A stretch of 16,909 nt of DNA from Rhodoferax sp. GTDB lineage: Bacteria > Pseudomonadota > Gammaproteobacteria > Burkholderiales > Burkholderiaceae_C. The notes beneath the pieces are model-generated. The model saw only the letters and a list, made by a program, of their open reading frames with translations. It did not search any database and had not been told where the DNA came from. Positions 1 through 8,228 of this stretch are shown piece by piece (the first letter of the stretch is position 1; every line of letters starts with the position of its first letter). The DNA is taken from NCBI GenBank assembly GCA_021731215.1, contig JAKFXU010000434.1, positions 1 to 16,909 of the forward strand. The letters are read 5' to 3'. The translations under genes and the position numbers were made by a program.

Positions 1-885
1 GCCGCCCTGCATGATGTGATGACGGCCTTGCAGCGACGCGTGCCCCACATCCCGGTGGTGGTCGCGCCGGCCTCGGTGCAAGGCAGCAATGCGCCGCAGG
101 AGTTGATGCAGGCCTTGTCAAATCTATATCTTCTAGCCCCTGGCGCAGCGGAGCGGGCGCCTGAGGCAGGCAAGAAAACCAGGCGCAAGGCCAGTGCTGT
201 CGGCCCGCTGATTGACGTGATTCTGCTGGTGCGCGGGGGCGGCTCAATCGAGGATATGTGGGCCTTCAATAACGAGCAACTGGCGCGCCAGCTGGCGCAA
301 AGTCCGGTCCCCGTGGTCTGCGGTGTCGGGCACGAGACCGACTTCACCCTGGCGGACTTTGTGGCCGACCTGCGGGCACCGACCCCCACGGCGGCGGCCG
401 AACTGGTGGCGCAGCCGCGCGAGCTCTGGCTCGGTGCGATCGATGGCGTGTCGCGTCGCTTGCAGGATGCGGTGTTGCGCACCATTGATCAGCAGGGTCA
501 GCGGCTTGATTTGACCGCCTCCCGACTGGGCCGACCGTCGGCGCTGGTCGGGCGGCAACACTTGCGCCTGGCCGCCAGCGCGCAGCGGCTGCAATCTTCT
601 TCGTTGCATTTTTTGAAACAAAAACAACTGGAGCTGCAGCGACTGCAGAGCACGCTGCCGGACGCCCTGCAGCGCGGCCTGCAGCGCCGGGACGAGCGCT
701 TGCAGCGCGCCGCGCTGCGCCTGGGTTTGCTGGACCCGAGCCTGGTCTTGCAGCGCGGCTATGCCTGGCTGAGCGACCGCGACGGCAAAACCGTGACCAG
801 TGTGCGCCAAACCCGGCCTGGCCAGCGGCTGCGGGCCACCCTTGCTGACGGCGCGGTTGATTTGACGGTGGCGGACCTGCCTTGA
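1..885 (+). CDS. xseA: Exodeoxyribonuclease VII large subunit, 5' end missing
   Basis: This is the large, catalytic subunit of exonuclease VII, which with XseB degrades single-stranded DNA in the cytoplasm. The gene is open from base 1 in frame 1, so its true start and N-terminal OB-fold lie outside the window. The visible part holds the family's conserved core: an AALHD segment at the very start, a LVRGGGSIEDMWAFN block and a VGHETDFTLADFVADLRAPTP block, followed by a helical Gln/Leu/Arg-rich C-terminal region and a closing LQRGYAW segment typical of the family. It ends with TGA, 50 bp before sodB. Relative to the E. coli protein as I remember it, about 20 extra basic, Ala-rich residues sit just before the DVILLVRGGGS strand. 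Identification is secure; only the missing start is uncertain. Confidence 0.96.
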   Translation, partial: AALHDVMTALQRRVPHIPVVVAPASVQGSNAPQELMQALSNLYLLAPGAAERAPEAGKKTRRKASAVGPLIDVILLVRGGGSIEDMWAFNNEQLARQLAQSPVPVVCGVGHETDFTLADFVADLRAPTPTAAAELVAQPRELWLGAIDGVSRRLQDAVLRTIDQQGQRLDLTASRLGRPSALVGRQHLRLAASAQRLQSSSLHFLKQKQLELQRLQSTLPDALQRGLQRRDERLQRAALRLGLLDPSLVLQRGYAWLSDRDGKTVTSVRQTRPGQRLRATLADGAVDLTVADLP

Positions 886-895
886 GCAAAGTTTC

Positions 896-901
896 TACAA
901 T
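896..901 (+). promoter_or_regulatory. Candidate -10 element of the sodB promoter
   Basis: TACAAT lies 34 bp upstream of the sodB ATG in the short gap after xseA and matches the sigma-70 -10 consensus at five of six positions. No good -35 is present at 16-18 bp spacing; that position falls inside the end of xseA. It is plausible as an independent sodB promoter, but the gene could also be reached by read-through from xseA. Confidence 0.35.
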
Positions 902-935
902 CTGCTATTCCGAACAACAAACTCACGAGGACATC

Positions 936-1517
936 ATGGAACACACCCTGCCCGCCCTGCCTTTTGCCATTGACGCCCTGGCGCCGCATTACTCCCAAGA
1001 GACACTGGAGTACCACCATGGCAAGCACCACAACGCCTATGTGGTGAACCTCAACAATCTGCAAAAGGGCACCGAGTTTGAAAGCATGACGCTGGAGGAC
1101 ATCATCAAGAAGTCCAGCGGCGGCATTTACAACAATTCGGCCCAAATCTGGAATCACACTTTTTTCTGGAACTGCATGAAGCCGGCCGGCGGGGGCGAAC
1201 CTGGCGGCGCACTGGCGACCGCTATTAACGCCAAGTGGGGCTCTTATGCGGCGTTCAAGGAAGCCTTCGTCAAGTCTGCCGTGGCGAACTTCGGTTCCGG
1301 CTGGACCTGGCTGGTCAAGAAGGCCGACGGTTCGGTCGACATTGTCAACATGGGCGCTGCCGGCACGCCGCTGACTACCGCCGACAAAGCCTTGCTGACG
1401 GTGGATGTGTGGGAGCACGCCTATTACATCGACTACCGCAACCTGCGCCAGAAATATGTCGAAACCTTCCTCAGTCAACTGGTGAACTGGCGCTTTGCCG
1501 AAGCCAATTTCGACTGA
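936..1517 (+). CDS. sodB: Iron superoxide dismutase (193 aa)
   Basis: This cytoplasmic superoxide dismutase converts superoxide to hydrogen peroxide and oxygen. The four metal ligands are at the positions expected from E. coli SodB: H27, H74, D157 and H161, the last two within DVWEHAYYIDYRN. Q70 in NNSAQIWNH is the active-site glutamine location that marks the Fe type; in the Mn type this glutamine comes from further downstream. Length equals the family norm. The start was set at the ATG preceded by a GAGG ribosome site; an in-frame TTG 54 bp upstream overlaps the end of xseA and adds residues the family lacks. It is followed directly by a strong terminator. There is no signal peptide. Confidence 0.97.
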   Translation: MEHTLPALPFAIDALAPHYSQETLEYHHGKHHNAYVVNLNNLQKGTEFESMTLEDIIKKSSGGIYNNSAQIWNHTFFWNCMKPAGGGEPGGALATAINAKWGSYAAFKEAFVKSAVANFGSGWTWLVKKADGSVDIVNMGAAGTPLTTADKALLTVDVWEHAYYIDYRNLRQKYVETFLSQLVNWRFAEANFD

Positions 1518-1533
1518 AGCTGTTCGCGGCAAC

Positions 1534-1566
1534 AAAAAAAGCCACCCTTTTGCGGTGGCTTTTTTG
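1534..1566. terminator. Bidirectional intrinsic terminator between sodB and the DUF192 gene
   Basis: The stem GCCACC (1541-1546) pairs with GGTGGC (1554-1559) around a 7-nt loop. An A-tract precedes it and a T-tract follows it, so it can end transcription from both strands. It starts 17 bp after the sodB stop and lies 60 bp past the end of the convergent minus-strand gene. Confidence 0.85.
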
Positions 1567-1625
1567 TGTCGATTCGGCGCGCGGTCCGGGTTGGCCGGCC
1601 GCACCGGCTTACAAAAATTTCTTCG

Positions 1626-2096
1626 TCATCGGGTCTCAAACGGCTTGCCGCCGAGCTTGAAGCCGGGTTTGATGCCTTTCTTGCCGAACCAGCCCTGGTT
1701 CATTTCCAGCACGTAGCGCACCGGTTGCGTGGAGCAATGCGAATCGGTGCTGTGGGGCTTCATGTCGGCCAGATTGACGATGCGGCCGTCGTCCGCCACA
1801 AAGGCGGCGCTCAGGGGCAGCGGCGTGTTTTTCATCCAGAAGCACTGCACGGTGGCTTGTTCAAAGACGAATAACATGCCCTCTGACGGCGGCATGTCCT
1901 GGCGGAACATCAATCCGGTAGACCGTTGCTCAGGGGACGCCGCCACTTGCGCGTCGATCAGGTGCATGCCGGCCGTGAGTCTGATGCGTTGCAAATCCAT
2001 CTGCGGCGCGTTTTGGGCGTGGCTTGCGTTGCCCAGAGCGGTGGCCAAGCCCAGTAGGCCGATAGCAATGTATTTCATGGCAATATTCTGACGCAT
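1626..2096 (-). CDS. DUF192 (COG1430) family exported protein
   Basis: This is a small protein of the DUF192 family, whose biochemical role is not established. The family core is plain: RSTGLMFR, then GMLFVF, then FWMKNTPLPLSAAFV, DDGRIV, and VLEMNQGWFGKKGIKPG near the end. An N-terminal hydrophobic stretch ending in NASHA-QNA looks like a Sec signal peptide, so the mature domain is probably periplasmic. Two ATG starts are possible: the one used here (156 aa) and one six codons later (2078, 150 aa), which gives a more usual, shorter signal peptide. Neither has a clear Shine-Dalgarno sequence. It lies downstream of the Ala/Lys-rich gene on the same strand, but a terminator separates the two. 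Confidence 0.88.
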   Translation of the reverse strand: MRQNIAMKYIAIGLLGLATALGNASHAQNAPQMDLQRIRLTAGMHLIDAQVAASPEQRSTGLMFRQDMPPSEGMLFVFEQATVQCFWMKNTPLPLSAAFVADDGRIVNLADMKPHSTDSHCSTQPVRYVLEMNQGWFGKKGIKPGFKLGGKPFETR

Positions 2097-2117
2097 TTGT
2101 CAAACCGTTTGAGCCAC

Positions 2118-2147
2118 AAAAAAAAGCCCGCGTAAGCGGGCTTTTTT
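2118..2147 (-). terminator. Intrinsic terminator of the Ala/Lys-rich gene
   Basis: The stem GCCCGC (2126-2131) and GCGGGC (2136-2141) encloses the 4-nt loop GTAA, with A-runs and T-runs on the two sides. It starts 17 bp past the stop of the minus-strand Ala/Lys-rich gene and lies upstream of the DUF192 gene, so the two are probably separate transcripts. Confidence 0.85.
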
Positions 2148-2164
2148 GTTCAAGGCGTCAAGAA

Positions 2165-2503
2165 TTACTTCTTGGCTTCTTCTTTCTTGGCAACGGGCTT
2201 GGCGGCAGCAACTTGTTCTTCTTTGGCTTTCTTGGCGGCAGCAGCTTTTTCTTCTTTGGCTTTCTTGGCAGCAGCAGCTTTTTCAGCTTTGGCATCTACC
2301 TTGGCTTCAGCCTTGGCGGGAGCAGCAGGAGCGGCTGCAACAGCGGGTGTCGCCGGGGTAGCGGCAACAGCCTTGGCAGGGGCAGAGGCGGGAACGGCAG
2401 CGGCGGCAGGCGCAGCAGCTTTGGCAGGCGTTGCGGGAGTGGCTTGCGCGAAAGCGCCGGCAGCGAAGAGACCAGCAACCAAAGCGGCGAGAATTTTGTT
2501 CAT
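2165..2503 (-). CDS. Small Ala/Lys/Pro-rich exported protein, function unknown (112 aa)
   Basis: I do not recognise a functional family. The protein begins with a clear Sec signal peptide (MNKILAALVAGLFAAGAFA, cleavage before QA). An Ala/Pro/Thr/Val low-complexity stretch of about 45 residues follows, and then a highly charged Ala/Lys/Glu C-terminal half made of 11-residue units (AAAAKKAKEEK-like) that should form a long helix. The start was set at the ATG preceded by AAGGAA with 7-nt spacing; a TTG two codons upstream is unlikely. Composition resembles histone-H1-like or AlgP-type Lys/Ala repeats, but the signal peptide argues for an envelope location. Possible roles, such as binding anionic polymers, are guesswork. 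It is divergent from icd. Confidence 0.78.
   Translation of the reverse strand: MNKILAALVAGLFAAGAFAQATPATPAKAAAPAAAAVPASAPAKAVAATPATPAVAAAPAAPAKAEAKVDAKAEKAAAAKKAKEEKAAAAKKAKEEQVAAAKPVAKKEEAKK
2216..2281. repeat. Tandem 33-bp repeat inside the Ala/Lys-rich gene
   Basis: Two consecutive 33-bp units (2216-2248 and 2249-2281) are nearly identical at the DNA level, differing at very few bases, and each encodes an 11-residue Ala/Lys/Glu unit. Partial units flank them. Near identity of DNA rather than protein alone suggests recent expansion by slippage, so copy number may vary among strains. Confidence 0.75.
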
Positions 2504-2723
2504 TTCCAATTTCCTTGAGGTAGAGATATTAGTAAAAAATTTCCTCCCATACTTCTGGAAGGCCTGTCTGTAACGGGGTGGGCGAGCCCCTGGTTGACAG
2601 AAAACAGTAATTATTTGCGACTAGAATTCCACGGCGCCTGCAAACCAGCCTGAAACAGGGGATTTTCGGGGGTTCGGCATCAAAAAATACGTCAATTGAA
2701 TTAATCAACGGAGACTTAAGCCC

Positions 2724-3977
2724 ATGTACCAGCACATCAAGGTTCCCTCAGAAGGCCAAAAAATCAGCGTTAATGCCGATATGTCACTCAACGTGCCTGA
2801 TCACCCGATCATCCCGTTCATTGAAGGCGATGGTACTGGCGTGGATATCACCCCGGTGATGCTGAAAGTGGTGGATGCAGCGGTGGCCAAGGCTTATGGC
2901 GGCAAGAAGAAAATTCACTGGATGGAGGTCTATGCCGGCGAGAAGTCCACCAATGTGTACGGTCCCGATGTCTGGCTGCCGGCAGAAACCCTGGAGGTCC
3001 TGCGCGACTACGTTGTCTCCATCAAGGGCCCGCTGACGACGCCAGTCGGTGGCGGTATTCGTTCTTTGAACGTGGCCTTGCGCCAGGAGCTTGACCTCTA
3101 TGTCTGCCTGCGCCCGATCCAGTACTTTGACGGCGTGCCCAGCCCGGTGAAAGAGCCGCACAAGACCAATATGGTGATCTTCCGCGAAAATTCTGAAGAC
3201 ATCTATGCGGGGATCGAGTTCGAGGCCGAGTCCGACAAGGCCAAGAAAATAATCAAATTTCTGCAAGATGAGATGGGGGTGACCAAGATCCGGTTCCCGA
3301 ACACCTCGGGCATTGGCGTCAAACCGGTCTCGCGCGAGGGCACCGAGCGCCTGGTGCGCAAGGCCCTGCAGTACACGATCGACAACGACAAGCCCAGCCT
3401 GACCATTGTTCATAAGGGCAACATCATGAAGTACACCGAAGGTGGCTTCCGTGACTGGGCCTACGCGCTGGCGCAAAAAGAGTTTGGCGCCGAGTTGATT
3501 GACGGCGGTCCCTGGTGCAAGTTCAAGAACCCGAAAACGGGAAAGGAAATCATTGTCAAGGACAGTATCGCGGACGCATTCCTGCAGCAAATCTTGCTGC
3601 GCCCGGCCGAATACAGCGTGATTGCCACCTTGAATCTGAATGGCGATTACGTGTCAGACGCGCTGGCCGCCCAAGTCGGTGGTATTGGCATTGCACCGGG
3701 TGCCAATTTGTCTGACTCCGTGGCCTGTTTTGAAGCCACGCACGGCACCGCACCCAAGTACGCGGGTAAAGACTATGTGAACCCGGGCTCCGAGATTCTG
3801 TCGGCCGAGATGATGCTGCGTCACATGGGCTGGACAGAAGCGGCTGACCTGATCATCAGTTCGATGAAAAAATCGATCAACAGCAAGAAGGTAACCTACG
3901 ACTTCGCCCGCTTGATGGAGGGCGCAACACAAGTCAGTTGTTCTGGCTTCGGCCAGGTCATGATTGAAAATATGTAA
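2724..3977 (+). CDS. icd: NADP-dependent isocitrate dehydrogenase (417 aa)
   Basis: This TCA-cycle enzyme oxidatively decarboxylates isocitrate to 2-oxoglutarate with reduction of NADP. Every key residue of E. coli Icd is present with a one-residue shift: S114 in RSLNVALRQ (the serine that AceK phosphorylates), R120, R130, R154, Y161, K231, D308 and D312. The NADP-specificity residues K345, Y346, Y392 and R396 are also there. Length matches the homodimeric bacterial type. ACGGAGA about 9 nt before the ATG supports the start. The gene is alone between the divergent Ala/Lys-rich gene and a double hairpin terminator. The 220-bp upstream gap must hold its promoter, but I could not identify a convincing one. 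Ser114 implies that AceK-type control at the glyoxylate branch is possible. Confidence 0.98.
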   Translation: MYQHIKVPSEGQKISVNADMSLNVPDHPIIPFIEGDGTGVDITPVMLKVVDAAVAKAYGGKKKIHWMEVYAGEKSTNVYGPDVWLPAETLEVLRDYVVSIKGPLTTPVGGGIRSLNVALRQELDLYVCLRPIQYFDGVPSPVKEPHKTNMVIFRENSEDIYAGIEFEAESDKAKKIIKFLQDEMGVTKIRFPNTSGIGVKPVSREGTERLVRKALQYTIDNDKPSLTIVHKGNIMKYTEGGFRDWAYALAQKEFGAELIDGGPWCKFKNPKTGKEIIVKDSIADAFLQQILLRPAEYSVIATLNLNGDYVSDALAAQVGGIGIAPGANLSDSVACFEATHGTAPKYAGKDYVNPGSEILSAEMMLRHMGWTEAADLIISSMKKSINSKKVTYDFARLMEGATQVSCSGFGQVMIENM

Positions 3978-3994
3978 TTGCAGTTTGACTGCAG

Positions 3995-4058
3995 CCGGTG
4001 AGTTCAGAACTCGCCGGCGCCTCAACCGCTCTGGCTTGCTGGCTTTGAGCGGTTTTTT
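3995..4058 (+). terminator. Double-hairpin terminator after icd
   Basis: The first stem is CCGGTGAGTT (3995-4004) with AACTCGCCGG (4008-4017), a 10-bp pairing with one G-U and a 3-nt loop. The second is AACCGCTC (4024-4031) with GAGCGGTT (4047-4054), running into a T-tract at 4053-4058. The second has the form of an intrinsic terminator and ends the icd transcript before clpS. Confidence 0.8.
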
Positions 4059-4138
4059 CTTGGTACTGCTTGAATGTGGCCAAACCGTCGCCAATGTGCT
4101 TTGGCGCTGCAGCGCTTCGGTACCCCCGATAGAATGAA

Positions 4139-4504
4139 ATGATGGCAACCAAATTTCCTGTAATTCCCGCCGTCGCGCCGGTTCATCAACCCGAGCGGGA
4201 CGGTGGCGGCTCAGTGGTGCTTGAGCGGCGAACGCAGAAGACCAAGCCGCCGCAGATGTACCAGGTGGTCATGCTCAATGATGACTACACGCCCATGGAG
4301 TTTGTGGTAGTGGTGATCCAGGAATTTTTTGGCAAGGATTTGGAGGCGGCAACCCAAATCATGCTCAAGATCCATCTGGACGGCAAAGGAATTTGCGGCG
4401 TTTACTCGCGCGACGTGGCGGCCACCAAGGTGGATCAGGTTCTGGATGCGGCAGCGAAGGCCGGCCACCCGTTGAAATGCATCAGCGAGCCGGTTGATTT
4501 CTAG
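4139..4504 (+). CDS. clpS: ClpS, N-end-rule adaptor for ClpAP (121 aa)
   Basis: This cytoplasmic adaptor recognises proteins with N-terminal Leu, Phe, Tyr or Trp and hands them to ClpA for degradation by ClpAP. The binding-pocket residues are visible: N47, D48 and D49 in the [13 protein letters not shown] block, M53 as the gatekeeper equivalent, and H79 in the [16 protein letters not shown] block. The flexible N-terminal tail of about 35 residues is typical. Two adjacent ATG codons start the gene (4139 and 4142); neither has a Shine-Dalgarno sequence. A -10-like TAGAAT sits only 3 bp upstream. It is followed by clpA after 81 bp, its functional partner and usual neighbour. Confidence 0.97.
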   Translation: MMATKFPVIPAVAPVHQPERDGGGSVVLERRTQKTKPPQMYQVVMLNDDYTPMEFVVVVIQEFFGKDLEAATQIMLKIHLDGKGICGVYSRDVAATKVDQVLDAAAKAGHPLKCISEPVDF

Positions 4505-4585
4505 GCAGTTGATGGCATGTATGGAGAAATGATATTGAAATCGGATTACAGTCAAACCTCACAGCAAGGCTAAAAAGGAAATCAC

Positions 4586-6913
4586 ATGATTGCCCAAGAA
4601 TTGGAAGTCAGCCTTCATATGGCGTTTGTCGAGGCGCGCCAGCAGCGTCACGAGTTCATCACGGTAGAGCACCTGCTGCTTGCGTTGCTGGACAACCCCA
4701 GCGCGGCCGAGGTGCTGCGGGCCTGCTCGGCCAATATTGACGATTTGCGCAAGTCGCTGGCAAACTTCATCAAGGACAACACGCCGCAAGTGGCCGGTTC
4801 AGACGATGTGGACACGCAACCGACGCTGGGCTTTCAGCGCGTGATTCAGCGTGCCATCATGCATGTGCAATCCACCGGCAGCGGCAAGAAGGAAGTTACC
4901 GGGGCCAATGTGCTGGTGGCGATCTTTGGCGAGAAGGACTCGCACGCCGTGTACTACCTGCATCAGCAGGGCGTGACGCGCCTCGATGTGGTGAACTTCA
5001 TTGCGCACGGCATCAAGAAAAGCGATCCGCCCGAGCCGACCAAAGCGGGCGAGAGTGCGGCCGAGAGTGAAGAGGGCGGGGCGGAGAAAAATGAGAAAAC
5101 ATCGCCGCTGGAGCAGTACACGCAGAACCTCAATCAGTTGGCCAAGGATGGCAAGATTGACCCGTTGATCGGGCGCGAGTACGAAGTCGAGCGCGTGATC
5201 CAGATCTTGTGCCGCCGTCGCAAGAACAACCCGCTGCTGGTGGGTGAGGCTGGCGTCGGCAAGACGGCCATTGCCGAGGGCCTGGCCTGGCGCATTACGC
5301 AGAAGGACGTGCCCGAAATTCTGGCCGAATCGATGGTCTATTCGCTCGACATGGGCGCCTTGCTGGCCGGCACCAAATACCGGGGCGACTTCGAGCAGCG
5401 ACTCAAGGGCGTCTTGAAGTCCCTCAAGGACAAGCCCAATGCGATTTTGTTCATCGATGAAATTCACACCTTGATCGGTGCCGGTGCGGCCTCCGGCGGC
5501 ACGCTGGATGCGTCGAACCTGCTCAAGCCGGGCCTGAGTTCCGGCGCGCTCAAATGCATTGGCGCCACTACCTTTACCGAATACCGCGGCATCTTCGAGA
5601 AGGACGCGGCGCTGTCGCGCCGCTTCCAGAAAGTCGATGTGGTCGAGCCCACCATCGAGCAGACCGTGGAAATCCTCAAAGGCCTGAAATCCCGCTTTGA
5701 AGAGCATCACAACGTCAAGTACGCGGTGGCGGCATTGCAGGCGGCGGCGGAGTTGAGCGCCAAGTACATCAATGACCGTCATTTGCCGGACAAGGCGATT
5801 GACGTGATTGACGAGGCGGGCGCGGCACAACGCATTCTGCCCCCGTCCAAACGCAAGAAGATCATCAGCAAGACCGAGGTTGAGGAAATTGTGGCCAAGA
5901 TTGCCCGCATTCCCTCGGCCAATGTCTCCAATGACGATCGTGGCAAGCTCAAGACGCTGGAGCGCGACCTCAAGAACGTGGTGTTCGGGCAAGACAAGGC
6001 GATCGACATGCTGGCCTCGGCCGTGAAAATGGCGCGCTCGGGCCTGGGCAAGGGCGACAAGCCGATTGGCGCTTTTCTGTTCAGCGGCCCGACCGGGGTC
6101 GGCAAGACCGAGGCCGCCAAGCAGTTGGCCTACATCATGGGCATTGATCTGATTCGCTTTGACATGAGCGAGTACATGGAGCGTCATGCGGTGAGCCGCC
6201 TGATTGGCGCGCCACCGGGCTACGTCGGCTTTGATCAGGGTGGTCTACTGACCGAAGCCATCACCAAGAAGCCGCACTGCGTGCTGTTGCTCGATGAAAT
6301 CGAAAAAGCGCACCCGGACATCTTCAATGTGCTGCTGCAGGTGATGGACCACGGCACCTTGACCGACAACAACGGACGCAAGGCCGATTTCCGCAACGTC
6401 ATCATCATCATGACGACCAACGCCGGTGCCGAGGCCATGAACAAGACCGTCATGGGTTTCACCAATGTGCGCGAAGCGGGCGATGAGATGGTCGACATCA
6501 AACGGCTGTTCACCCCGGAATTTCGCAACCGCCTGGATGCCGTGGTGAGTTTCAAGGCGCTCGATGAGATCGTCATCATGCGGGTGGTCGACAAGTTCTT
6601 GCTGCAGTTGGAAGCCCAGTTGGCCGACAAGAAGGTGGACGTCACCTTCACCGACAAACTGCGCAAACACCTGGCGAAGAAGGGTTTCGATCCGCTGATG
6701 GGCGCGCGTCCGATGCAGCGCTTGATTCAAGACACGATTCGGCGCGCGCTGGCCGACGAACTGCTGTTTGGTCGCTTGATTGACGGCGGCCGCCTGACGG
6801 TGGACCTGGATGACAAGGATGAAAGCAAGACCGAGGTTTTGCTTGATATTCAGCCCCTGCCCAAGCGCGAGGGCAAGCCCAAACCCATGGCGCAAGAAGC
6901 GACGGCAGACTAG
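4586..6913 (+). CDS. clpA: ClpA, ATP-dependent unfoldase subunit of ClpAP (775 aa)
   Basis: This AAA+ hexameric unfoldase feeds substrates to the ClpP protease. Domains in order: an N-terminal Clp_N double-repeat domain (about residues 1-145), a charged linker, AAA module 1 with Walker A GEAGVGKT at 220-227 and Walker [11 protein letters not shown], and AAA module 2 with Walker A GPTGVGKT at 501-508 and Walker [16 protein letters not shown] ClpP-docking loop with MGF at 623-625, in the place of E. coli IGL, and the C-terminal small domain complete it. There is no ClpB-type coiled-coil middle domain, which fits ClpA. AAGGAA lies 5 nt before the ATG. It directly follows clpS, as in many proteobacteria; ClpP must be encoded elsewhere. 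Confidence 0.98.
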   Translation: MIAQELEVSLHMAFVEARQQRHEFITVEHLLLALLDNPSAAEVLRACSANIDDLRKSLANFIKDNTPQVAGSDDVDTQPTLGFQRVIQRAIMHVQSTGSGKKEVTGANVLVAIFGEKDSHAVYYLHQQGVTRLDVVNFIAHGIKKSDPPEPTKAGESAAESEEGGAEKNEKTSPLEQYTQNLNQLAKDGKIDPLIGREYEVERVIQILCRRRKNNPLLVGEAGVGKTAIAEGLAWRITQKDVPEILAESMVYSLDMGALLAGTKYRGDFEQRLKGVLKSLKDKPNAILFIDEIHTLIGAGAASGGTLDASNLLKPGLSSGALKCIGATTFTEYRGIFEKDAALSRRFQKVDVVEPTIEQTVEILKGLKSRFEEHHNVKYAVAALQAAAELSAKYINDRHLPDKAIDVIDEAGAAQRILPPSKRKKIISKTEVEEIVAKIARIPSANVSNDDRGKLKTLERDLKNVVFGQDKAIDMLASAVKMARSGLGKGDKPIGAFLFSGPTGVGKTEAAKQLAYIMGIDLIRFDMSEYMERHAVSRLIGAPPGYVGFDQGGLLTEAITKKPHCVLLLDEIEKAHPDIFNVLLQVMDHGTLTDNNGRKADFRNVIIIMTTNAGAEAMNKTVMGFTNVREAGDEMVDIKRLFTPEFRNRLDAVVSFKALDEIVIMRVVDKFLLQLEAQLADKKVDVTFTDKLRKHLAKKGFDPLMGARPMQRLIQDTIRRALADELLFGRLIDGGRLTVDLDDKDESKTEVLLDIQPLPKREGKPKPMAQEATAD

Positions 6914-7122
6914 CCCCCACGCTTGCCACTTCCCCGGGATCGGCCTTGGCCGATAACGCATGTGCTGCGTTGCCCCCTGCGGGGACTAATTTTCCCTCGC
7001 GGGGCTGACCGCCAAGCGGTTCAGAGCCTAGGGGCGGCCCGTCGGAAAATTCACTAGAGCAAGCAGGGGGGCGCCGATGGACGGCGCCCCCCTGCTTGTC
7101 AGCCCCCGTTGCAGCGACTGTC
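6914..7122. other. Hairpin-rich intergenic region between clpA and the convergent iron-binding-protein gene
   Basis: There is no gene here. Several inverted repeats follow one another: ATCGGCC/GGCCGAT (6939-6954, 2-nt loop), CCCC/GGGG around TGC (6974-6984), an imperfect CTGACCGC/GCGGTTCAG pairing near 7004-7023, and the large perfect hairpin annotated separately. ATTTTCC near 6989 and GGAAAAT near 7044 also pair as an outer arm. No hairpin is followed by a good T-tract, so it looks more like a repetitive intergenic element than a simple terminator. Both flanking genes end here. Confidence 0.55.
7060..7098 (-). terminator. Perfect 17-bp GC-rich hairpin at the end of the iron-binding-protein gene
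   Basis: The left arm 7060-7076 and right arm 7082-7098 are exact reverse complements of 17 bp, with the 5-nt loop ATGGA. Each arm contains a run of six G or C. It begins 24 bp past the stop of the minus-strand gene, which suggests transcript termination or 3'-end protection. On the minus strand it is followed by CTCTAGTG rather than a U-tract, so it is not a canonical intrinsic terminator. Confidence 0.6.
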
Positions 7123-8166
7123 TTATTTGAAGCCGACGCGGTCCAGCATCTGCTGTGCCTTGACTTGGTTATTCAGGATAGCGGTGAGCGGAATGGTTTC
7201 GCTTTTGAAGCCGGCTCCGACCATGCTCTTGAGGGCAGCGTTATCGACAGCCACGCCCTTGGCCGTGGGCCACTCATTGTTGCCATTGGCAAAGTAGTTC
7301 TGTGCGAATGGGCTGGCCAGGTACTCCATGAATCGAACGGCGTTATCGCGGTTCTTGGCGTGCTTGGCCACCGCGCCGCCGGAAATATTCAGGTGAGTTC
7401 CCCAACTGGACTGATTGGGAAACACGACCCCGACTTTTTTCATTACGGCCTGGTCTTCGGGCTTGTTCGAGCGCATCAGACGTGCAAGGTAGTAAGTGTT
7501 GGTCACGGCGATAGCGCATTCGCCCGAGGCAACCGCCCTGATCTGATCCGTGTCGCCGCCCTTGGGTGCACGGGCCATGTTGTCCACCATGCCTTTGAGC
7601 CAAGACTCTGTTTTGGCTTCCCCAATGTGTTCCATCATGGTGGAGAACAGACTCAGGTTGTAGGGATGCGAGCCAGAGCGGATGCATACCCTGCCTTTAT
7701 TTTTGGCATCTCCCAGCTCTTCGTAGGTGTCAATGTCTTCCTGCTTGACTTTGACTTTGTCATACACCATCACCCGGGCACGGGTGGAAAATCCAAACCA
7801 GGTGACACCACCGTCGGCACCTGGTTGGGCACGCAAGTGGGCGGGGATGGCATCATTGAGCGTTTTGGATTTGACGGGCTGGAACAGGCCATCGGCATCG
7901 GCTTTCGTCAAACGCGCAGCGTCAACCAGCAAAATCACATCGGCCGGCGAAGCGGCGCCTTCGGCCTTGAGACGGGCGAGAATACCGGCATCGTCCGCGT
8001 CCACGCGGTTGATCTTGATGCCGGTGGATTTGGTAAAGGCGGTATACAGTGCCTCGTCAGTAGCGTAGTGGCGGGCCGAGTAGAGGTTGAGCACCTGCTC
8101 TTGCGCCATGGCGCCAGTGCAGCCGAGCAAAATGGCGCAGGCCAGTGGGATGTGTTTCTTGAACAT
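7123..8166 (-). CDS. Periplasmic iron(III)-binding protein of an ABC transporter, FbpA/FutA family (347 aa)
   Basis: This is a solute-binding protein that captures ferric iron in the periplasm for an ABC permease. A Sec signal peptide (MFKKHIPLACAILLGCTGAMA, cleavage before QEQ) leads into the family signature VLNLYSARHY with Y29 and Y34. The iron-liganding tyrosine pair is Y225-Y226 in NTYYLARL. LLGC at 13-16 resembles a lipobox, but cleavage before QEQVLNLYS is the usual pattern in this family. The start was set at the ATG preceded by AAGGAA; a TTG five codons upstream is less likely. No permease or ATPase gene is next to it: the neighbours are clpA (convergent) and a patatin gene (divergent). 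A promoter with a Fur-like operator lies directly upstream. Confidence 0.92.
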   Translation of the reverse strand: MFKKHIPLACAILLGCTGAMAQEQVLNLYSARHYATDEALYTAFTKSTGIKINRVDADDAGILARLKAEGAASPADVILLVDAARLTKADADGLFQPVKSKTLNDAIPAHLRAQPGADGGVTWFGFSTRARVMVYDKVKVKQEDIDTYEELGDAKNKGRVCIRSGSHPYNLSLFSTMMEHIGEAKTESWLKGMVDNMARAPKGGDTDQIRAVASGECAIAVTNTYYLARLMRSNKPEDQAVMKKVGVVFPNQSSWGTHLNISGGAVAKHAKNRDNAVRFMEYLASPFAQNYFANGNNEWPTAKGVAVDNAALKSMVGAGFKSETIPLTAILNNQVKAQQMLDRVGFK

Positions 8167-8196
8167 GTCGTTTCCTTCCAAAAAAATGGTAGCTTG

Positions 8197-8225
8197 ATAT
8201 TAACACAAACGCGAATCATTCGCAA
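8197..8225 (-). promoter_or_regulatory. Promoter with Fur-box-like operator for the iron-binding-protein gene
   Basis: On the minus strand TTGCGA (8225-8220) and TAATAT (8202-8197) are separated by exactly 17 bp, a good sigma-70 arrangement 31 bp upstream of the start codon. The palindrome GCGAATCATTCGC (8211-8223) covers the -35 end and spacer. Its AATCATT core aligns with the AATnATT core of the 7-1-7 Fur box. This predicts Fur repression under iron sufficiency, which suits an iron-uptake protein. It also sits just before the divergent patatin gene and may affect it. Confidence 0.6.
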
Positions 8226-8228
8226 CAA

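Noticed and set aside
2594..2627. TTGACA (2594) and TAGAAT (2622) as an icd promoter
   Set aside because: Each hexamer is good, but the spacing is 22 bp, too long for a sigma-70 promoter. I leave the icd promoter unassigned.
4799..6187. 462-codon minus-strand frame inside clpA
   Set aside because: ClpA is complete and conserved on the plus strand; the opposite frame has no motif and is typical of antisense frames in high-GC genes.
7060..7098. Perfect hairpin as the end of a transposon or attachment site
   Set aside because: No transposase, no target duplication and no second copy in the window.
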